A stretch of DNA of 64,000 bases from Dama dama (lineage: Eukaryota; Chordata; Mammalia; Artiodactyla; Cervidae). Position numbers and translations under genes: made by a program. Position 1 is the stretch's first letter. Each line of letters begins with the position of its first letter. Location of the stretch: contig NC_083692.1 in NCBI RefSeq assembly GCF_033118175.1, positions 88,206,501 through 88,270,500 of the forward strand, given 5' to 3'. This document shows positions 52,521-62,821 of the stretch, one piece after another. The notes below the pieces were generated by a model. The model saw nothing but the letters and a program-made list of their open reading frames with translations, had not been told where the DNA came from and did not search any database.

Positions 52521-53458
52521 ATTTTATTAAGAGTGTAACCCAGGCATCAGCTGGAGTCCCCCAGGCCCTTGGATCTAGATAAGAGATGCTCTAATGCTGC
52601 TCCCATGCTCTCTGCAAGATGTGTTGGAGATGACAGTGGTGTATGGGTCAGCTGAACTGGGTGGATGACTCAGCCTGAAGCCATTTTGACCTGAGAGCCT
52701 TAGCCCCATCACTCCTCGGCCTCATCTCATCTTGCCTCTCTCTTGTAGAGCAGGCAGCAGTCCTGCCTTGGCACCCCTCCTGTGGTGCCCTCTCCATGGC
52801 ACCCTCTCACGGTGCCCCTCTGTGCCACCCCCTCTGTGGTTGCCTGGCCTCAGTGTCCTTGGACCCTCAGGGGCCAGGTCTCACAAGCAGTATATCAAAG
52901 GCTTTTCTTCCCCTAGAGACAGTTCCCTCCCCAAGAGGAATTCTGGTTCCAGCTGTTAAGATAATGAATTTTTCCATTCAACCATGTGATGCAAAGCATC
53001 AATTCAAACCCTTGTGTAGGAGCTTAGAGTCGGGAAGGACCTTAAACGTCAGCTGAATGCTTTGTGCTTAGGCCTTGACAGAGTGTCTATAATAAATTAA
53101 ATGACCATTCCAAAGATCAGGACTTCCTCCAGTCTGGGCTTAGATAGGACTGTGGTCCCTGCTGCAGGACAGAACAGCAAAATAGGATTTTATGTTTTGG
53201 GGGTACAGTTAAAACGGTGAAATTGCGCTGGTCCTCTATCCAAGGCAGCTCTCCATCTCACCCCTGGCCTGGCTTGGGGGCAGAAGCTACTTTTCCTCCA
53301 TCCCTGGAAGCCCCACCAGGCCAGTGGTAAAACCTCCCCTGTGAACACTCAGTATGTTAGATTGCAATACAATTGTACCAGGAAAGACAATAAAGAAGCC
53401 AATTTATTTTATCTCACCTGCTTGGAGTTGGGGGTCTTCCTCAAACTGAAACAAATTT
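52521..53458. other. Single-copy stretch, no gene recognised
   Basis: No repeat family identified. Two plus ORFs (52732-52959, 52796-53056) overlap in different frames without a domain. Confidence 0.5.
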
Positions 53459-53477
53459 ATGCAAATGATATGCAAAT
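53459..53477 (+). promoter_or_regulatory. Tandem perfect octamer (POU) motifs
   Basis: ATGCAAAT occurs twice on the same strand, at 53459-53466 and 53470-53477. The 11-bp start-to-start spacing places both on about the same face of the helix. The region around it (53330-53500) is repeat-free. Motifs are seen directly; POU binding and enhancer activity are inference. Confidence 0.4.
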
Positions 53478-53734
53478 AAGACCCTTCCTGAATTAACAGA
53501 AAGGAAATTGATGCTCTGGGTAGAGCCCAGGGCCTGGCACTGCATAGGGTGTAATGTGAATCGAAATGTGCCATGCAGTGTGGGTCAGTGGAGTCCCCTG
53601 GGGATGGTGTGAATGTCCTCAGCTCCAGAGTCGTGTGGAAGCTGACCGGCCATCTGGGGTGGTGTCCCTCTAGGAGGCTGGTCCAGGAGGGGAAAGGGGC
53701 TCGCAGGTCTTTGCGTGGGAGGACCAGGCTCCAG

Positions 53735-53915
53735 GCCTGGGTTTACTGCTCACCAGCTTTGTGACGGGGCGCCTAAACCCTGATCCCAGTCCTTAGCTTC
53801 TCCCGTGTGTACAATACTGGGCCCTTGGCTGGGTGTGAGGATTAGACAAAAACAAGAAAGTGCTTTGTCAACCATGAAATGTGATACCCACATTAATTAT
53901 GTTTCCCATGCTTCC
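53735..53915 (+). repeat. MIR SINE
   Basis: 'tttactgctcaccagctttg', 'ccttagcttctcccgtgtgt', 'ggtgtgaggattagacaaaa' and 'gaaagtgctttgtcaaccat' give the sense MIR order. Confidence 0.8.
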
Positions 53916-54454
53916 CTTGCTCACTGCCCAGCACTTCTTCACTGTTCTGCGCCCCCTCCAAGACCAGATGTTTTCAAACTTTGATTCTCTTGGCTTTCCT
54001 TCTCTAGTGCCGGAGGATTCCGCTTAATCCTTCCCGCTCGACAGAACACAGGCGACCTATCTCCCTGGGAGAGTTGGGTGGTAATTAGGTTAAATAATTT
54101 AAAGTAACTTTTAATTTTTAAATAATTCTAATTTGCATTCGTGCAATTTACTTTTCCTCTCTTCCCATTCCTCTCCCCACCCCTACTGCCTTCCTTGTCT
54201 TACTTGGTCGTTTACTTATTTAAAAGTTTGGGGTATTTTGATTGGTTATCAATTTGCTCCTAATGGCAGCTTGCCAGTTTGTCTTGAATAATCACAGATT
54301 GTAAAGCAAAGGCAGGAGGCAAAATCTGCTGACTTGGAAGCATCTGAAAGGCAGCTCTGCCCAGTCCAACAGTCCCTCTCGGGAAAGGGAAATAAAGGAG
54401 AAAAGTACAGGTGCTTAACTTGCAGTGTTCTGCCAGGGAGTTCTCGGTGGAGGC
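53916..54454. other. Repeat-poor AT-rich stretch before the CpG cluster
   Basis: No named repeat. 54078-54150 is dense in homeodomain-type cores ('ggtaattaggttaaataatt') and holds ATTTGCAT near 54132. 54220-54320 ('ttgattggttatcaatttgc') is also AT-rich. It could be a conserved non-coding element, but there is no alignment evidence. Confidence 0.35.
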
Positions 54455-54615
54455 TGTGAGAAGCCCGGCGCGCGGCTCGTAGGGGAGCAGGGGGCCTGGA
54501 GTCCGCGCACTGCGCTCAGGTCCCCGCAGCGCCTCGGCAAGTCGGCTGCTCCCTCCCGGCCTTGAGCTCCACATCTGTCTAATGGGTGTACCCGCACCTT
54601 GCCCTCCGTGGGCGG
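54455..54615. promoter_or_regulatory. Short CpG cluster with an old MIR core
   Basis: I count about 17 CpG in roughly 165 bp, including 'cccggcgcgcggctcg'. The 3' part 'gagctccacatctgtctaat' looks like a decayed MIR core. Too short for a standard island, but CpG retention is unusual in this window. Confidence 0.35.
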
Positions 54616-54751
54616 GTGTGAGGCTTCAGGGGGCACCTGTGTTTGGAAGGTCTCGCAGGCTCTGATCACCCAGTGGATGCTGGCAGCTGTGGGAACAAAG
54701 TGATTTTGGATCTTTGGGAGGGAGTGGAGAGAGCTGGAAACTTGGCAAGGT

Positions 54752-54773
54752 CTTTTTCTTTCTTTCTTTCTTT
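54752..54773. repeat. (TTTC)n microsatellite
   Basis: About five 'tttc' units between flanking T runs, just ahead of an A/T-rich L1-like segment. Confidence 0.85.
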
Positions 54774-54774
54774 T

Positions 54775-54920
54775 TAAAAATTGTAAATGCTCACAGAATT
54801 TTATTTTTTTAATTTTTATTTGGAAATTATTTCAGATTTATAGGAAAGTTACAAGGATCAAGTTTAACATTTTACCACTTTTGCTTTCTCCAACTCACAC
54901 TGGCTCGCCCTCCCTCCCAG
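54775..54920 (-). repeat. Ancient L1M-type fragment, antisense (tentative)
   Basis: 'tttggaaattatttcagatt', 'tataggaaagttacaaggat' and 'caagtttaacattttaccac' resemble the old L1M-type 3' region also suspected at 12726 and 42112. Confidence 0.45.
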
Positions 54921-55140
54921 CTCTGGTTCTGAACTGCAAGCGATTTTACCCCTATTTGTTAATGCCTAGAGACAATTTTGTTGTCACACATAGGCTGGGG
55001 ATGGGTACCATTGGTATCTAGTGGGAAGAGGGCAGGGATGGGTCACACAGCCTAGGATGCATAGGACAGTGGTCCCCTCACCCCTCTGCACAGAATTATC
55101 CAACCCAGAATGTCAATAGGGCGGAGGTTGAGAAACCCTG
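54921..55140 (+). mobile_element. MER20 (hAT-Charlie) element
   Basis: 'tacccctatttgttaatgcc', 'cattggtatctagtgggaag', 'cagaattatccaacccagaa' and 'aggttgagaaaccctg' follow the MER20 consensus order I recall, ending at its terminal repeat. The left terminus 'gttctgaactgc' is degraded. Confidence 0.85.
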
Positions 55141-55192
55141 TCTTGTGGGCGTGTATCTGAACTGTCTGATAGTTGCTGCTATACCCCTTAAT

Positions 55193-55350
55193 ATTTCTTG
55201 TTTTAAACAGTACTTTTAAGTTCTTATTGGAGTATATTTGCCTTACAATGTTGCGTTTGTTTCCACTGTACCTCAAAGTGAGTCAGTTATACGTACACAC
55301 ATATCCCATCCCTTTTAGATTTCTGTCCCAGCCAGGTCACCACCCCTTAC
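55193..55350 (-). mobile_element. L1 3' UTR fragment, antisense
   Basis: 'ttgccttacaatgttgcgtt', 'cactgtacctcaaagtgagt' and 'cacacatatcccatcccttt' are the reversed L1 3' UTR, truncated before the 'ttcatcccaccctcc' part. Confidence 0.88.
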
Positions 55351-55504
55351 AATTTCAGTGCGTATTTCCCCAAAGCAAGGGCACTCTCTTAACATAACCA
55401 TGGCTCAGTTATCAAAATGTCACGGAATTGACACTGATACAGGCTTAGGTTTGATGCTGGCTGGGGTCCTCAGGGAGCTTGTGGGACTTGGTGGAAAGGG
55501 CAGA

Positions 55505-55640
55505 GGACATGGAAGTGAACAGAAGCTTGGGCTCTGGTCTGTTGAGATCAAGTCCCATGACCCTGGAAAAAAGGTTTTTGTGATTTTCCTTCCTGTAAAA
55601 TTGGATTGACAATGGTGCTGCGACCCTCCCAGGGCTGTAA
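55505..55640 (+). repeat. MIR SINE, diverged
   Basis: 'gaagcttgggctctggtctg', 'tgattttccttcctgtaaaa' and 'ttggattgacaatggtgctg' roughly follow MIR order. Confidence 0.55.
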
Positions 55641-55695
55641 GTGAGGTGCAGTGACTGGAGAGGAAGTGCTTTGCGCGTGCGTACACAGGACTACT

Positions 55696-55935
55696 TGGGA
55701 CTTCCAAGATGGTGCGGTGGTAAAGAGTCCACCTGCCAATGCGGGAGATTCGAGAGATGCGGTTTCCATCCCTGGGTCAGGAAGATCCCCTGCAGAAGGA
55801 AATGGCAACCCACTTCAGTGTTCTTGCCTGGGGAATTCCATGGATGGAGGAGCCTGGCGGGCTAGAGTCCGTGGGCTTACAAAAGAGTTGGATACGATAG
55901 AGTGACTGGGTGTGAGCACACACTTATGCACACAC
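55696..55935 (+). mobile_element. Bov-tA-type SINE
   Basis: 'gggacttccaagatggtgcg' head, 'caggaagatcccctgcagaa' body and 'gttggatacgatagagtgac' BovB tail. The flanks 'acaggactact' (55685-55695) and 'acaagactgct' (55936-55946) are a 9/11 TSD. Confidence 0.93.
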
Positions 55936-55946
55936 ACAAGACTGCT

Positions 55947-56344
55947 ATAACATCACCAGCTCCACCTGGGGCCTTCTTGCCGGCATCATCAGAGGAGCAG
56001 CCTCCCTCGCCCTGGTCCCTGATCGTGAGACTCCAGTTGACAGACTTCCAGCTTCAGGGGCAGAGCAGTGGATGCGCCCCAGTGGCCAGTGGACTGGGCT
56101 TCTGTGTGTGTGGAGGAAGGTGACCAGGCCTGGGAGGGCCTGCTCTCTCTGCCTGCCAGGGCAGAGGAAGGAAAAGGAAGGGGATGCACCACCCAGGGTC
56201 TGAGATAGAGAAACGCTTGGCCAGACATGTTCCTAGATTCCACTTTCTCTCCAGAACATGCTTCCTTTTTCACTAAAAAAGTCCTTTGTAACCTCTCTGC
56301 TGGAATTGTCCCAAAACAATATATTTTAGGATTTGTAATTGGAA
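55947..56344. other. Single-copy stretch, no gene recognised
   Basis: No repeat or exon seen. The minus ORF at 55989-56387 extends into a MIR and has no domain. Confidence 0.45.
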
Positions 56345-56542
56345 AGAAGAAACAAACATTTATTAACTGCTTTCTATGGGCCATCAATTTCTTATATTAC
56401 AGCTTATTTTTCATTCTCCCATGTACCTTGTGAGATAGATAGTAATTAAAACGTTTGTTTGGAGAGGAAAATGGGGCTCAGAGAGGTTAAGTAACTCATC
56501 CAAGGTCACATAGCTGGTAGGTGGCAGAACTAGAATTACAAT
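56345..56542 (-). repeat. MIR SINE, antisense
   Basis: 'aaacatttattaactgcttt', 'catgtaccttgtgagataga', 'ggggctcagagaggttaagt' and 'caaggtcacatagctggtag' follow the complete reversed MIR order. Confidence 0.9.
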
Positions 56543-56569
56543 GTTGATGGGATTTACACCAAAGCTGGT

Positions 56570-56752
56570 GTTGCCTCCAGTTTAAGCCCTGGCTCAACCA
56601 TCACTAGTTCTATGACCTTGGACAAGTTTCTTAACCTCTCTGAGCCCCAGTTTCCTCTTTTGTAGAAAGGTGATAATTATGTCTGTCCTAGCTGCTAAGA
56701 GAGAAAGTGCTTTGTAAACGGTTCATAAGTTAGCATTTTGCTATTAGCTTGA
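56570..56752 (+). repeat. MIR SINE
   Basis: 'tctatgaccttggacaagtt', 'tctctgagccccagtttcct' and 'gaaagtgctttgtaaacggt' follow sense MIR order. Together with the preceding copy it forms a head-to-head pair only about 30 bp apart. Confidence 0.9.
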
Positions 56753-58786
56753 GGGGAATTCACCTTTGGGTTTGTTTCATTCCCTAATACTTGGTGAGTG
56801 GGAGGAGGCTCAGCAGGTAATTGACTTAACAGAGTCAGGACCACTCAGTGATAGACAGCCTGGTCCCTCAGTGATGGAGCCAACAGCGCATCCATAACCA
56901 GATATATGCGAGGGAGTCCAGGCCTTTTCTTAAGCTTGATCTCCCACTATGTGTAAAGACCTGGTCTGCTCCCTGACCTCCAGCCCTCTTTCTGGAAGCT
57001 ACCTTCAGTGACCTGTAAACCTTCAGAAAACAATACCAGCTACTTTATCACAGAGGACAGTTCTGATGGCCCGTGGCAGAGAAGGGATGCTTCAGCATTG
57101 CCGCCCTCTGTAACTTCGGGCAGCGGCTCAGAGGAGAGAGGGCTGTTCGGCAAGTCAGGGGCAGAGTGGACGGAAGCACTGCTGACTGCCCAGGGGGTCA
57201 GCTGCTGCTCCTCCAAAAACTCTGGGCTCCCAGACCTCAGGGGCAGCTCACCATGGATCACTCTCCCTGCCTCCTAGAGGGTCTGTGCTGGGAAATTCCT
57301 TCCCTGCCCCCTGTGACATCTCAAGTGTTGCAGCAAGTCTGGAAACTATGGAGCCATGTCAGGATTGCCATCTCAGTCTTGGGCCTGGGCGCATGTGCAT
57401 CTCATTCATGACCGAGTCCCCCTCAAGCTGGGCAGGGTGGAAACTTCTGAAGAGAGGTCAGAAGATTAGCCCCTCAGATGCCCCCCTCTCCGGCAGCTGC
57501 TGAGGTGGTCCCGACTACTCGGAGAGGATTTGGGTAGGACCAGACCATAGGAGCTAATGGGAGGGGGTCCCATGGTGGAGAGAGGGCAGAGGTGGCAGCA
57601 GCCCGGGGGTGGGAGTGTGGGCTACTTGGGTTAGTCTAACCACTTGGGGTCTCACGATGCCTGGCTGTTTGCCCAGCCCCTGGAGCCCTGTGTGTGCCCC
57701 CCCACCTCTTTAGTTCCTAGGGCTCTTCAAGAGTCTCTGCAGCCTGGCTCTGCTTCCAGTGAGCCAGTTTACCAGGTGCCTGGTTGCTGACCCACTGCCC
57801 CCTGCCCTTTGTTCTCTATGAGGCACCCATTTCTCTCCTTGTGTCTCTGCTCCTGTGTCCTCTCTGACCACCACCCCCTCCTTGGGGGGCCCCCCTCTGA
57901 TCTCCTGAGTCTTTGCTCCCAACTGGGAGCAAGTCTCCAGGCTTGGCTGCCTCATCTCCACAGCAGTGAGCCTGCCTGGCCTGAGGGGATGTTTGTGGAC
58001 GTCCAGATCGTCCTCTGCAACTTATCTTCCTCCTCTCACTGACCCTGCCAGAGTTTGGGATGCAAGCCCAGAAAGAAAATGGTTATATCCAAACACAGTG
58101 ATGTTGAAATTGTGAAAAGAAAAAAAGCCCCCAAAGTGAATATGCTGTTTGCTTTATGCAAAGCATGCTTTGAAAGGTGCTTTGAAAGAATTGGGTTGGA
58201 CATGAGGGAGACCTTTCAGATCACTCCGGTCTCCACTGGGCACATCATCAGATCACCTCCACAGAACTTGAGATAGCAGGGGCCCGCAAGGCGCCATGCC
58301 CCAGGGGAGTAGGGTATAGGGAGGGGGGTAAATGGCTACTGTCCTCAAATCCTAGACATGTCTTTGCCCAGGGATGGACAGGCCCTTTAGGAGCACCCAC
58401 TAAACATTCAACAACAGAGTATGTATGGTTCACTTCCTGTGAGTCAGGTACTGTGTTGGATGCCTGGCAGAGAGGTGAGCAAAATAGACACGGTGCCCCT
58501 GCCCTGGGCCCATACTGCAGAGAAGGGATGGATCTGGGTCAAGCTCTCATATCAGGGAAGGCGTGGTGGCATGCTGGACCGCGTGCTTGGAAGGAAAGCA
58601 ACATGGTTCTAGGAAAGTGTAGAGCAGAGAGGCTGGTCTGGATGGTGGGGGCAACATGGGGGAGGTCAGGGGAGAGGCCGAGGGAGAGACCCCTGAACTG
58701 GGACTAGAGGAAGCGTGGAAATTCACTGGTCAAGAGGGACCGGGTGGGGCGAAGGGGGTTATGGACAGAGACCCACAGTGGGGGCA
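56753..58786. other. 2-kb single-copy stretch, no gene recognised
   Basis: No mobile element recognised. GC-rich at 57000-58030 with overlapping ORFs. A Lys-rich 73-codon plus ORF at 58055-58276 is AT-richer than its surroundings, starts within a plausible context, but has no recognised domain and no clear splice sites. I do not call it a gene. Confidence 0.5.
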
Positions 58787-59071
58787 AAGATATGATAAAG
58801 CTTACATGTGGAATCTAAAAAGAAATGATACAAATGAACTTATTTACAAAACAGAAATGGACCCACAGATATAGAAAACACACTTACAGTGAGGAAAGGT
58901 GTAGAGGAGGGATAAATTTAGGGATAAAATTAGGAGTTTGGGATTAACATATATGCACTACTATATATAATATAGATCACCAACAAGGACCACTGTATAG
59001 CACAGGGAACTCTATTCAGTATTTTGTAATAACCTGTAATTATTTTTAGGGAAAAAAATGTGAAAATCTGA

Positions 59072-59196
59072 GACTTCCCTGGAAGTCCAGTGGTTAAGGG
59101 TCTATGCTTCCAATGCAGAGGGTGTGGGCTTGATCCCTGGTTGGGCAGCTAAGATCTCACATGCTGTGTGGTACGGCCCAAATTTTTTTTTAATTT
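59072..59196 (+). mobile_element. CHR-type SINE in L1
   Basis: 'acttccctggaagtccagtg' head, 'gcttgatccctggttgggca' and 'gtgtggtacggcccaaattt'. The flanking 19-bp TSD of L1 sequence 'aaaaaatgtgaaaatctga' / 'aaaaaatgtgagaatctga' differs at one base. Confidence 0.95.
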
Positions 59197-59244
59197 AAAA
59201 AATGTGAGAATCTGAAAAGTTTTATGTATATATATAAATCCTAG

Positions 59245-59555
59245 GTAGCGCTAGTGGTAAAGAGCCCACCTGCAAGAGATGTAAGAGATGCAAGTTTGAT
59301 GCCTGGGTTGGGAAGGCCCCCTGGAGAAGGGCAAACCATTCCAGTATTCTTGCCTGGAGAATCCCATGGACAGAGGAGCCTGGTGGGCTACAGTCCAGTT
59401 CAGTTCAGTTGTTCAGTCATGTCGGACTCTTTGCGACCCCATGGACTGCAGTATGCCAGGCCTCCCTGTCCATCACCAACTCCCGGAGTCTACCCAAACT
59501 CGTGTCCAGTGATGCCATCCAGTCCATAGGGTTGCAGAGAGTTGAACATGACTAA
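59245..59555 (+). mobile_element. Bov-tA-type SINE in L1, split by BovB tail
   Basis: The left part (to 59396) has 'gcgctagtggtaaagagccc' and 'cagaggagcctggtgggcta'. The right part (from about 59521) completes it with 'catagggttgcagagagttg' and 'aacatgactaaag'. The BovB fragment interrupts it at 'cagtcc'. Confidence 0.93.
59397..59520 (-). mobile_element. BovB 3' tail, antisense, innermost insertion
   Basis: 'agttcagttcagttgttcag', 'tcatgtcggactctttgcga' and 'catcaccaactcccggagtc' are the reversed BovB end, truncated at 'gatgccatcc'. It lies within the BovB-derived part of the SINE, so target and insert share similarity. Confidence 0.92.
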
Positions 59556-59650
59556 AGTGATACATCTGAATATATTTGAATCACTGTGTTGTATACCTGA
59601 GATTAACACAACACTGTAAGTCACCTGTACTTCAATTTTTTAAAAAAAGA

Positions 59651-60039
59651 TAGTGATTTGGGAGAACTAAAAGAAAGTCTGCATGGCTGGGGTGGAGAAT
59701 GGGAGGACACGGCTTCTCAGAGGGTAAGAGGGGTTGGACGGGGGAGGAGGTGCCCAGGGCAGGGCATGACTTGTGGTCTTTATACCCTGCCATCTTGAAG
59801 GATTTTAAGGTGGTGGTGGGAGGAGGCAGAATGGATAAGCAGAGGAGCACCAGGGTGGAATTAGAACATGACTCCTAAGCAGACTTGGGGGTAGATGTGG
59901 CCCTGGGGCTCAGGTGGGAGCCTCGGAGGAGATAGGGATGGGTTCCAGCCGTGAGAGCACTGGCCAGCTAAAGACTGTCCTACTCAGCTTGAGAGGCAAA
60001 CACGGCATTTTCAGGGTGGAATGGGTGGAGGGGAGGACA
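59651..60039. other. Single-copy stretch, no gene recognised
   Basis: G-rich on the plus strand; no repeat or exon signature. Confidence 0.45.
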
Positions 60040-60390
60040 CAGGTCCTTTTTTGTTTGCTTTCAGTTTTGTTGAAGTACAATTGATGCAGAGTAAACTGCA
60101 TATATTTGGCGTGTACAATGTGATGTTTTGACATATGTATACATCTGAAAAACCCATCACCACAATCAAGATAGTCAATATATTCATTATCCCAAAATGT
60201 TTCCTTTGTGACTCATCCATCCCCCAGGCCCATGTCCCAGCAACCACAGATCTGCCTTTTTTCATTATGGATGAGTATGCATGTTCTAGAAGTTTATATA
60301 AATGGAAGCATACATTATGATAATGTACTCCTTTTTGCCTGTCTTCTTTCATGAGCATAATTACCTTGAAATGTATACATATTGGGCATG
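60040..60390 (-). mobile_element. L1 3' region, antisense
   Basis: 'gttgaagtacaattgatgca', 'gttttgacatatgtatacat', 'ccatcaccacaatcaagata' and 'agtttatataaatggaagca' are the reversed L1 3' order. Confidence 0.85.
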
Positions 60391-60451
60391 TGGGTTCTTC
60401 CCTGGACTTTGCTGCTCATTTTTTATCTTAGGTGAATCTCCTAAGCCCTGG

Positions 60452-60811
60452 CAGCTCAAATTGGGGTCCAAGGACCTGCAGCATCTTCATCACCAGGAGC
60501 TTGTTAGTAATGCATAATCCAGGCCCCACCACACCCTACTTGCTCAGAACCTGAATTTTAACAAGACCCTCAGGACTCTGGTGAAGAATCCACCTGCTAA
60601 TTCAGGAGACGTGGTTTCCATCCCTCGGTCACAAAGATCCCCTGGAGGAGGGCATGGCAACCCATTCCAGTATTCTTGCCTGGAAAATCCCATGGACAGA
60701 GGAGCCTGGCGGGTTTCAGTTCATGGGGTTGCAAGAGGTGGACATGGCTGAGCGACTGAGCATGCACACACATGGGACACTAGTCTGCATGTTAAAGTCT
60801 GAGAAACACTG
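60452..60811 (+). mobile_element. MER5A (hAT-Charlie), split by a Bov SINE
   Basis: 'ttggggtccaaggacctgca', 'caccaggagcttgttagtaa', 'tccaggccccaccacaccct' and 'gaattttaacaagaccctca', then after the SINE 'gcatgttaaagtctgagaaa' and 'cactg'. This is the MER5A order with the right terminus intact. Confidence 0.9.
60581..60770 (+). mobile_element. Bov-tA-type SINE in MER5A
   Basis: 'ggtgaagaatccacctgcta' (head shortened), 'gcatggcaacccattccagt' and 'catggctgagcgactgagca'. MER5A sequence is on both sides. Confidence 0.92.
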
Positions 60812-61059
60812 ACTTATGCTCTCTGGTCCTCAATTTGTTTATTTTCTTTGTGGACTGCAGGTGTAAGAAGTTGAGTTGCCTTAATTACACTCAATTAATA
60901 TAATAACATTGTCATCATCATGCCTCATGTATTTTCATGTATCATGCTTTGTGTATTTTCTCCTCCCATCTTCCCTCTCATTCTCTCCTATAGCCACCCA
61001 CTCTAATGTGGTTGGAATATGTTCTAAAATCTGCGTGTGTCCTTGTAAAATATGTAGTG

Positions 61060-61300
61060 TCATTCTGTGTGAGTATGTGATTTAAAATTATATACATTTT
61101 ATTGTGCTACAAACCTGCTTCCACTCCCAACTTTTCTCACCCAACACCGTGTTTTGGGACCCACCGTATAGCTCTAGGTGCATTCAGCAGAGGGTTTCTT
61201 GCTGATGCTGAGTTCTCTGTGTGTTTTTCCCACCTGTCACTTATCCATTCTCCCAGTGATGGATGAGGGGCCCGTAAGATGTCTCCAGCTCCCCTCTACC
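61060..61300 (-). repeat. Possible L1 fragment, antisense
   Basis: 'aacttttctcacccaacacc', 'tagctctaggtgcattcagc' and 'cacttatccattctcccagt' loosely follow reversed L1 ORF2 3' phrases. Diverged. Confidence 0.4.
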
Positions 61301-62269
61301 ACAAATAGTTTCACTTTTGTGGGTTGAACCTGGGTCTCCATCTTTGAAAAAGGAGTGTCTTTGACTGAACGACCCCAGTTGCCTGCAGCTCTGATTCCAC
61401 TTGCTTATTTTGCTGGTGGAAAGCCAGCCAGTTGTGGGTCTCCAAACTGTCAGGCAGAAGATCTGAATAGTTGTTCTCCTTTGAGTTAGGTTTCCAGCTG
61501 ACACCGACGATAGTCTGAAATCCTTTGATAGTCAGAGTCCCTAAGACCTTCTCTTTTCCCCTGAGCTCATGAAGTGCCTTAACTTCTCATTTTTTTTTTC
61601 TTCCCTGTGAATAATACACCACCTGCTCCAGGGAGCTGAGTGTTGCACCAGTTTGCAGCTCTGTTTAAAATCCCGATTCTGCAAACTCCTCAGAAGGGAG
61701 TGACAGTTCCTACTCCTGTGTAATCATTTATAGATCAGGTAATGATTTCCCTCTTGGCTTAATGACAGTTCTGTTCTCAGGGGAGCTGGTCAGCTTGTCA
61801 AATACTGCTGATGTTCCTTCTGGTGGGGCCTGGTGGATCAAGCACGGTGGCTCTGTCTGCCATTCATTCTTACCCCTGGCGCCAACGATGGGCAGGAAAA
61901 GTCACTTCTTTCAAAGGAATCACAGGGCCAGTGAGTCTGTGGAGAAAGCTCGTGGTAGAGGGTGGGGAGAGGAGAAGTCTATTTACCCTTGGCTCTGGGG
62001 TATTTGGAAGACTTTACTCCCACCCTATTCTACATGCTGGTATCCTGAGAGAGACATCCTTGCAGAAGAGGAGGCTGGGAGCATCTGGGGGCAGGGTTCT
62101 TCTGTGGATAAGGGGACCACTCAGTGACTTTTCATTGACATTCAGTAACTGTTATGTAGGCTTCTGTGACATGCCAGGCTGCCTGCCAGTTTTTTGAGGC
62201 TTAAGGTAGAAGGCCTGGATGGTTACCCAAGAGAACTTTGGGGGAACTCTGCCTCATTTTTGGGTGAAT
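61301..62269. other. Single-copy stretch, no gene recognised
   Basis: No repeat recognised. Plus ORFs at 61762-62127 and 61811-62197 overlap in different frames and lack domains. Confidence 0.5.
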
Positions 62270-62282
62270 AGGTCAGTGCTGG

Positions 62283-62477
62283 TGGCTTAGATAGTAAAGA
62301 ATTCACCTGTAATGCAGGAGACACGGGTTCAATCTTGGATTGGGAAGATCTCCTGGAGAAGGGACTGGCAACCCACTCCAGTGTTCTTGCCTGGAGAATT
62401 CCACAGACAGAGGAGCCTGGTGGACTACAGTCCATGGGGTTGCAAGGAGTCAGGACACTGAGCGAATAACAATACAC
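62283..62477 (+). mobile_element. Bov-tA-type SINE with perfect TSD
   Basis: 'agatagtaaagaattcacct', 'gactggcaacccactccagt', 'cagaggagcctggtggacta' and tail 'gagcgaataacaataca'. The perfect 13-bp TSD 'aggtcagtgctgg' lies at 62270-62282 and 62478-62490. Confidence 0.96.
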
Positions 62478-62490
62478 AGGTCAGTGCTGG

Positions 62491-62813
62491 AGGAACCCAA
62501 AGACCATGAGGTTTGTTCCTCTGGACTGCTATGAAAGTGAGCTGTGCTCTCAGTTACCTGGGCTGATGGGAAGCACCTGTTTCCCAGCAACATCTCTAAA
62601 TAAAAAAATTACTTAAGAAAAATCAGTCTATGCTAGTGGTTCCCAAGGGTGGCATGTGGATTTGTGCTGGGCTGTGACCAAGTTTTCACAGATGAGATTA
62701 AGAAAATGAAAACAGTGTAGTGATTATCAACAGTGTAAGACTACCGTCTTGCATCCCCAGTATTCATGAAACTGGGATGATAGGAGAAGATAATAGAAAA
62801 TGACCAAAAAGTC
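62491..62813. other. Single-copy stretch, no gene recognised
   Basis: No repeat or exon signature; bounded by a SINE and a hAT element. Confidence 0.45.
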
Positions 62814-62821
62814 CTTTAAGT

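Larger units (their letters stand above)
58787..59650 (+). mobile_element. L1 3' end, carrying three nested insertions
   Basis: 'gtggaatctaaaaagaaatg', 'ttaggagtttgggattaaca', 'gtatagcacagggaactcta', then after the insertions 'gtgttgtatacctgagatta' and 'caacactgtaagtcacctgt', ending in an A-rich tail. These are consecutive sense L1 3' UTR modules. A CHR SINE, a Bov SINE and a BovB tail sit inside. Confidence 0.92.

Noticed and set aside
58055..58276. 73-codon Lys-rich ORF that might be a small exon
   Set aside because: No recognised protein family and no clear acceptor or donor. Kept only as a remark.
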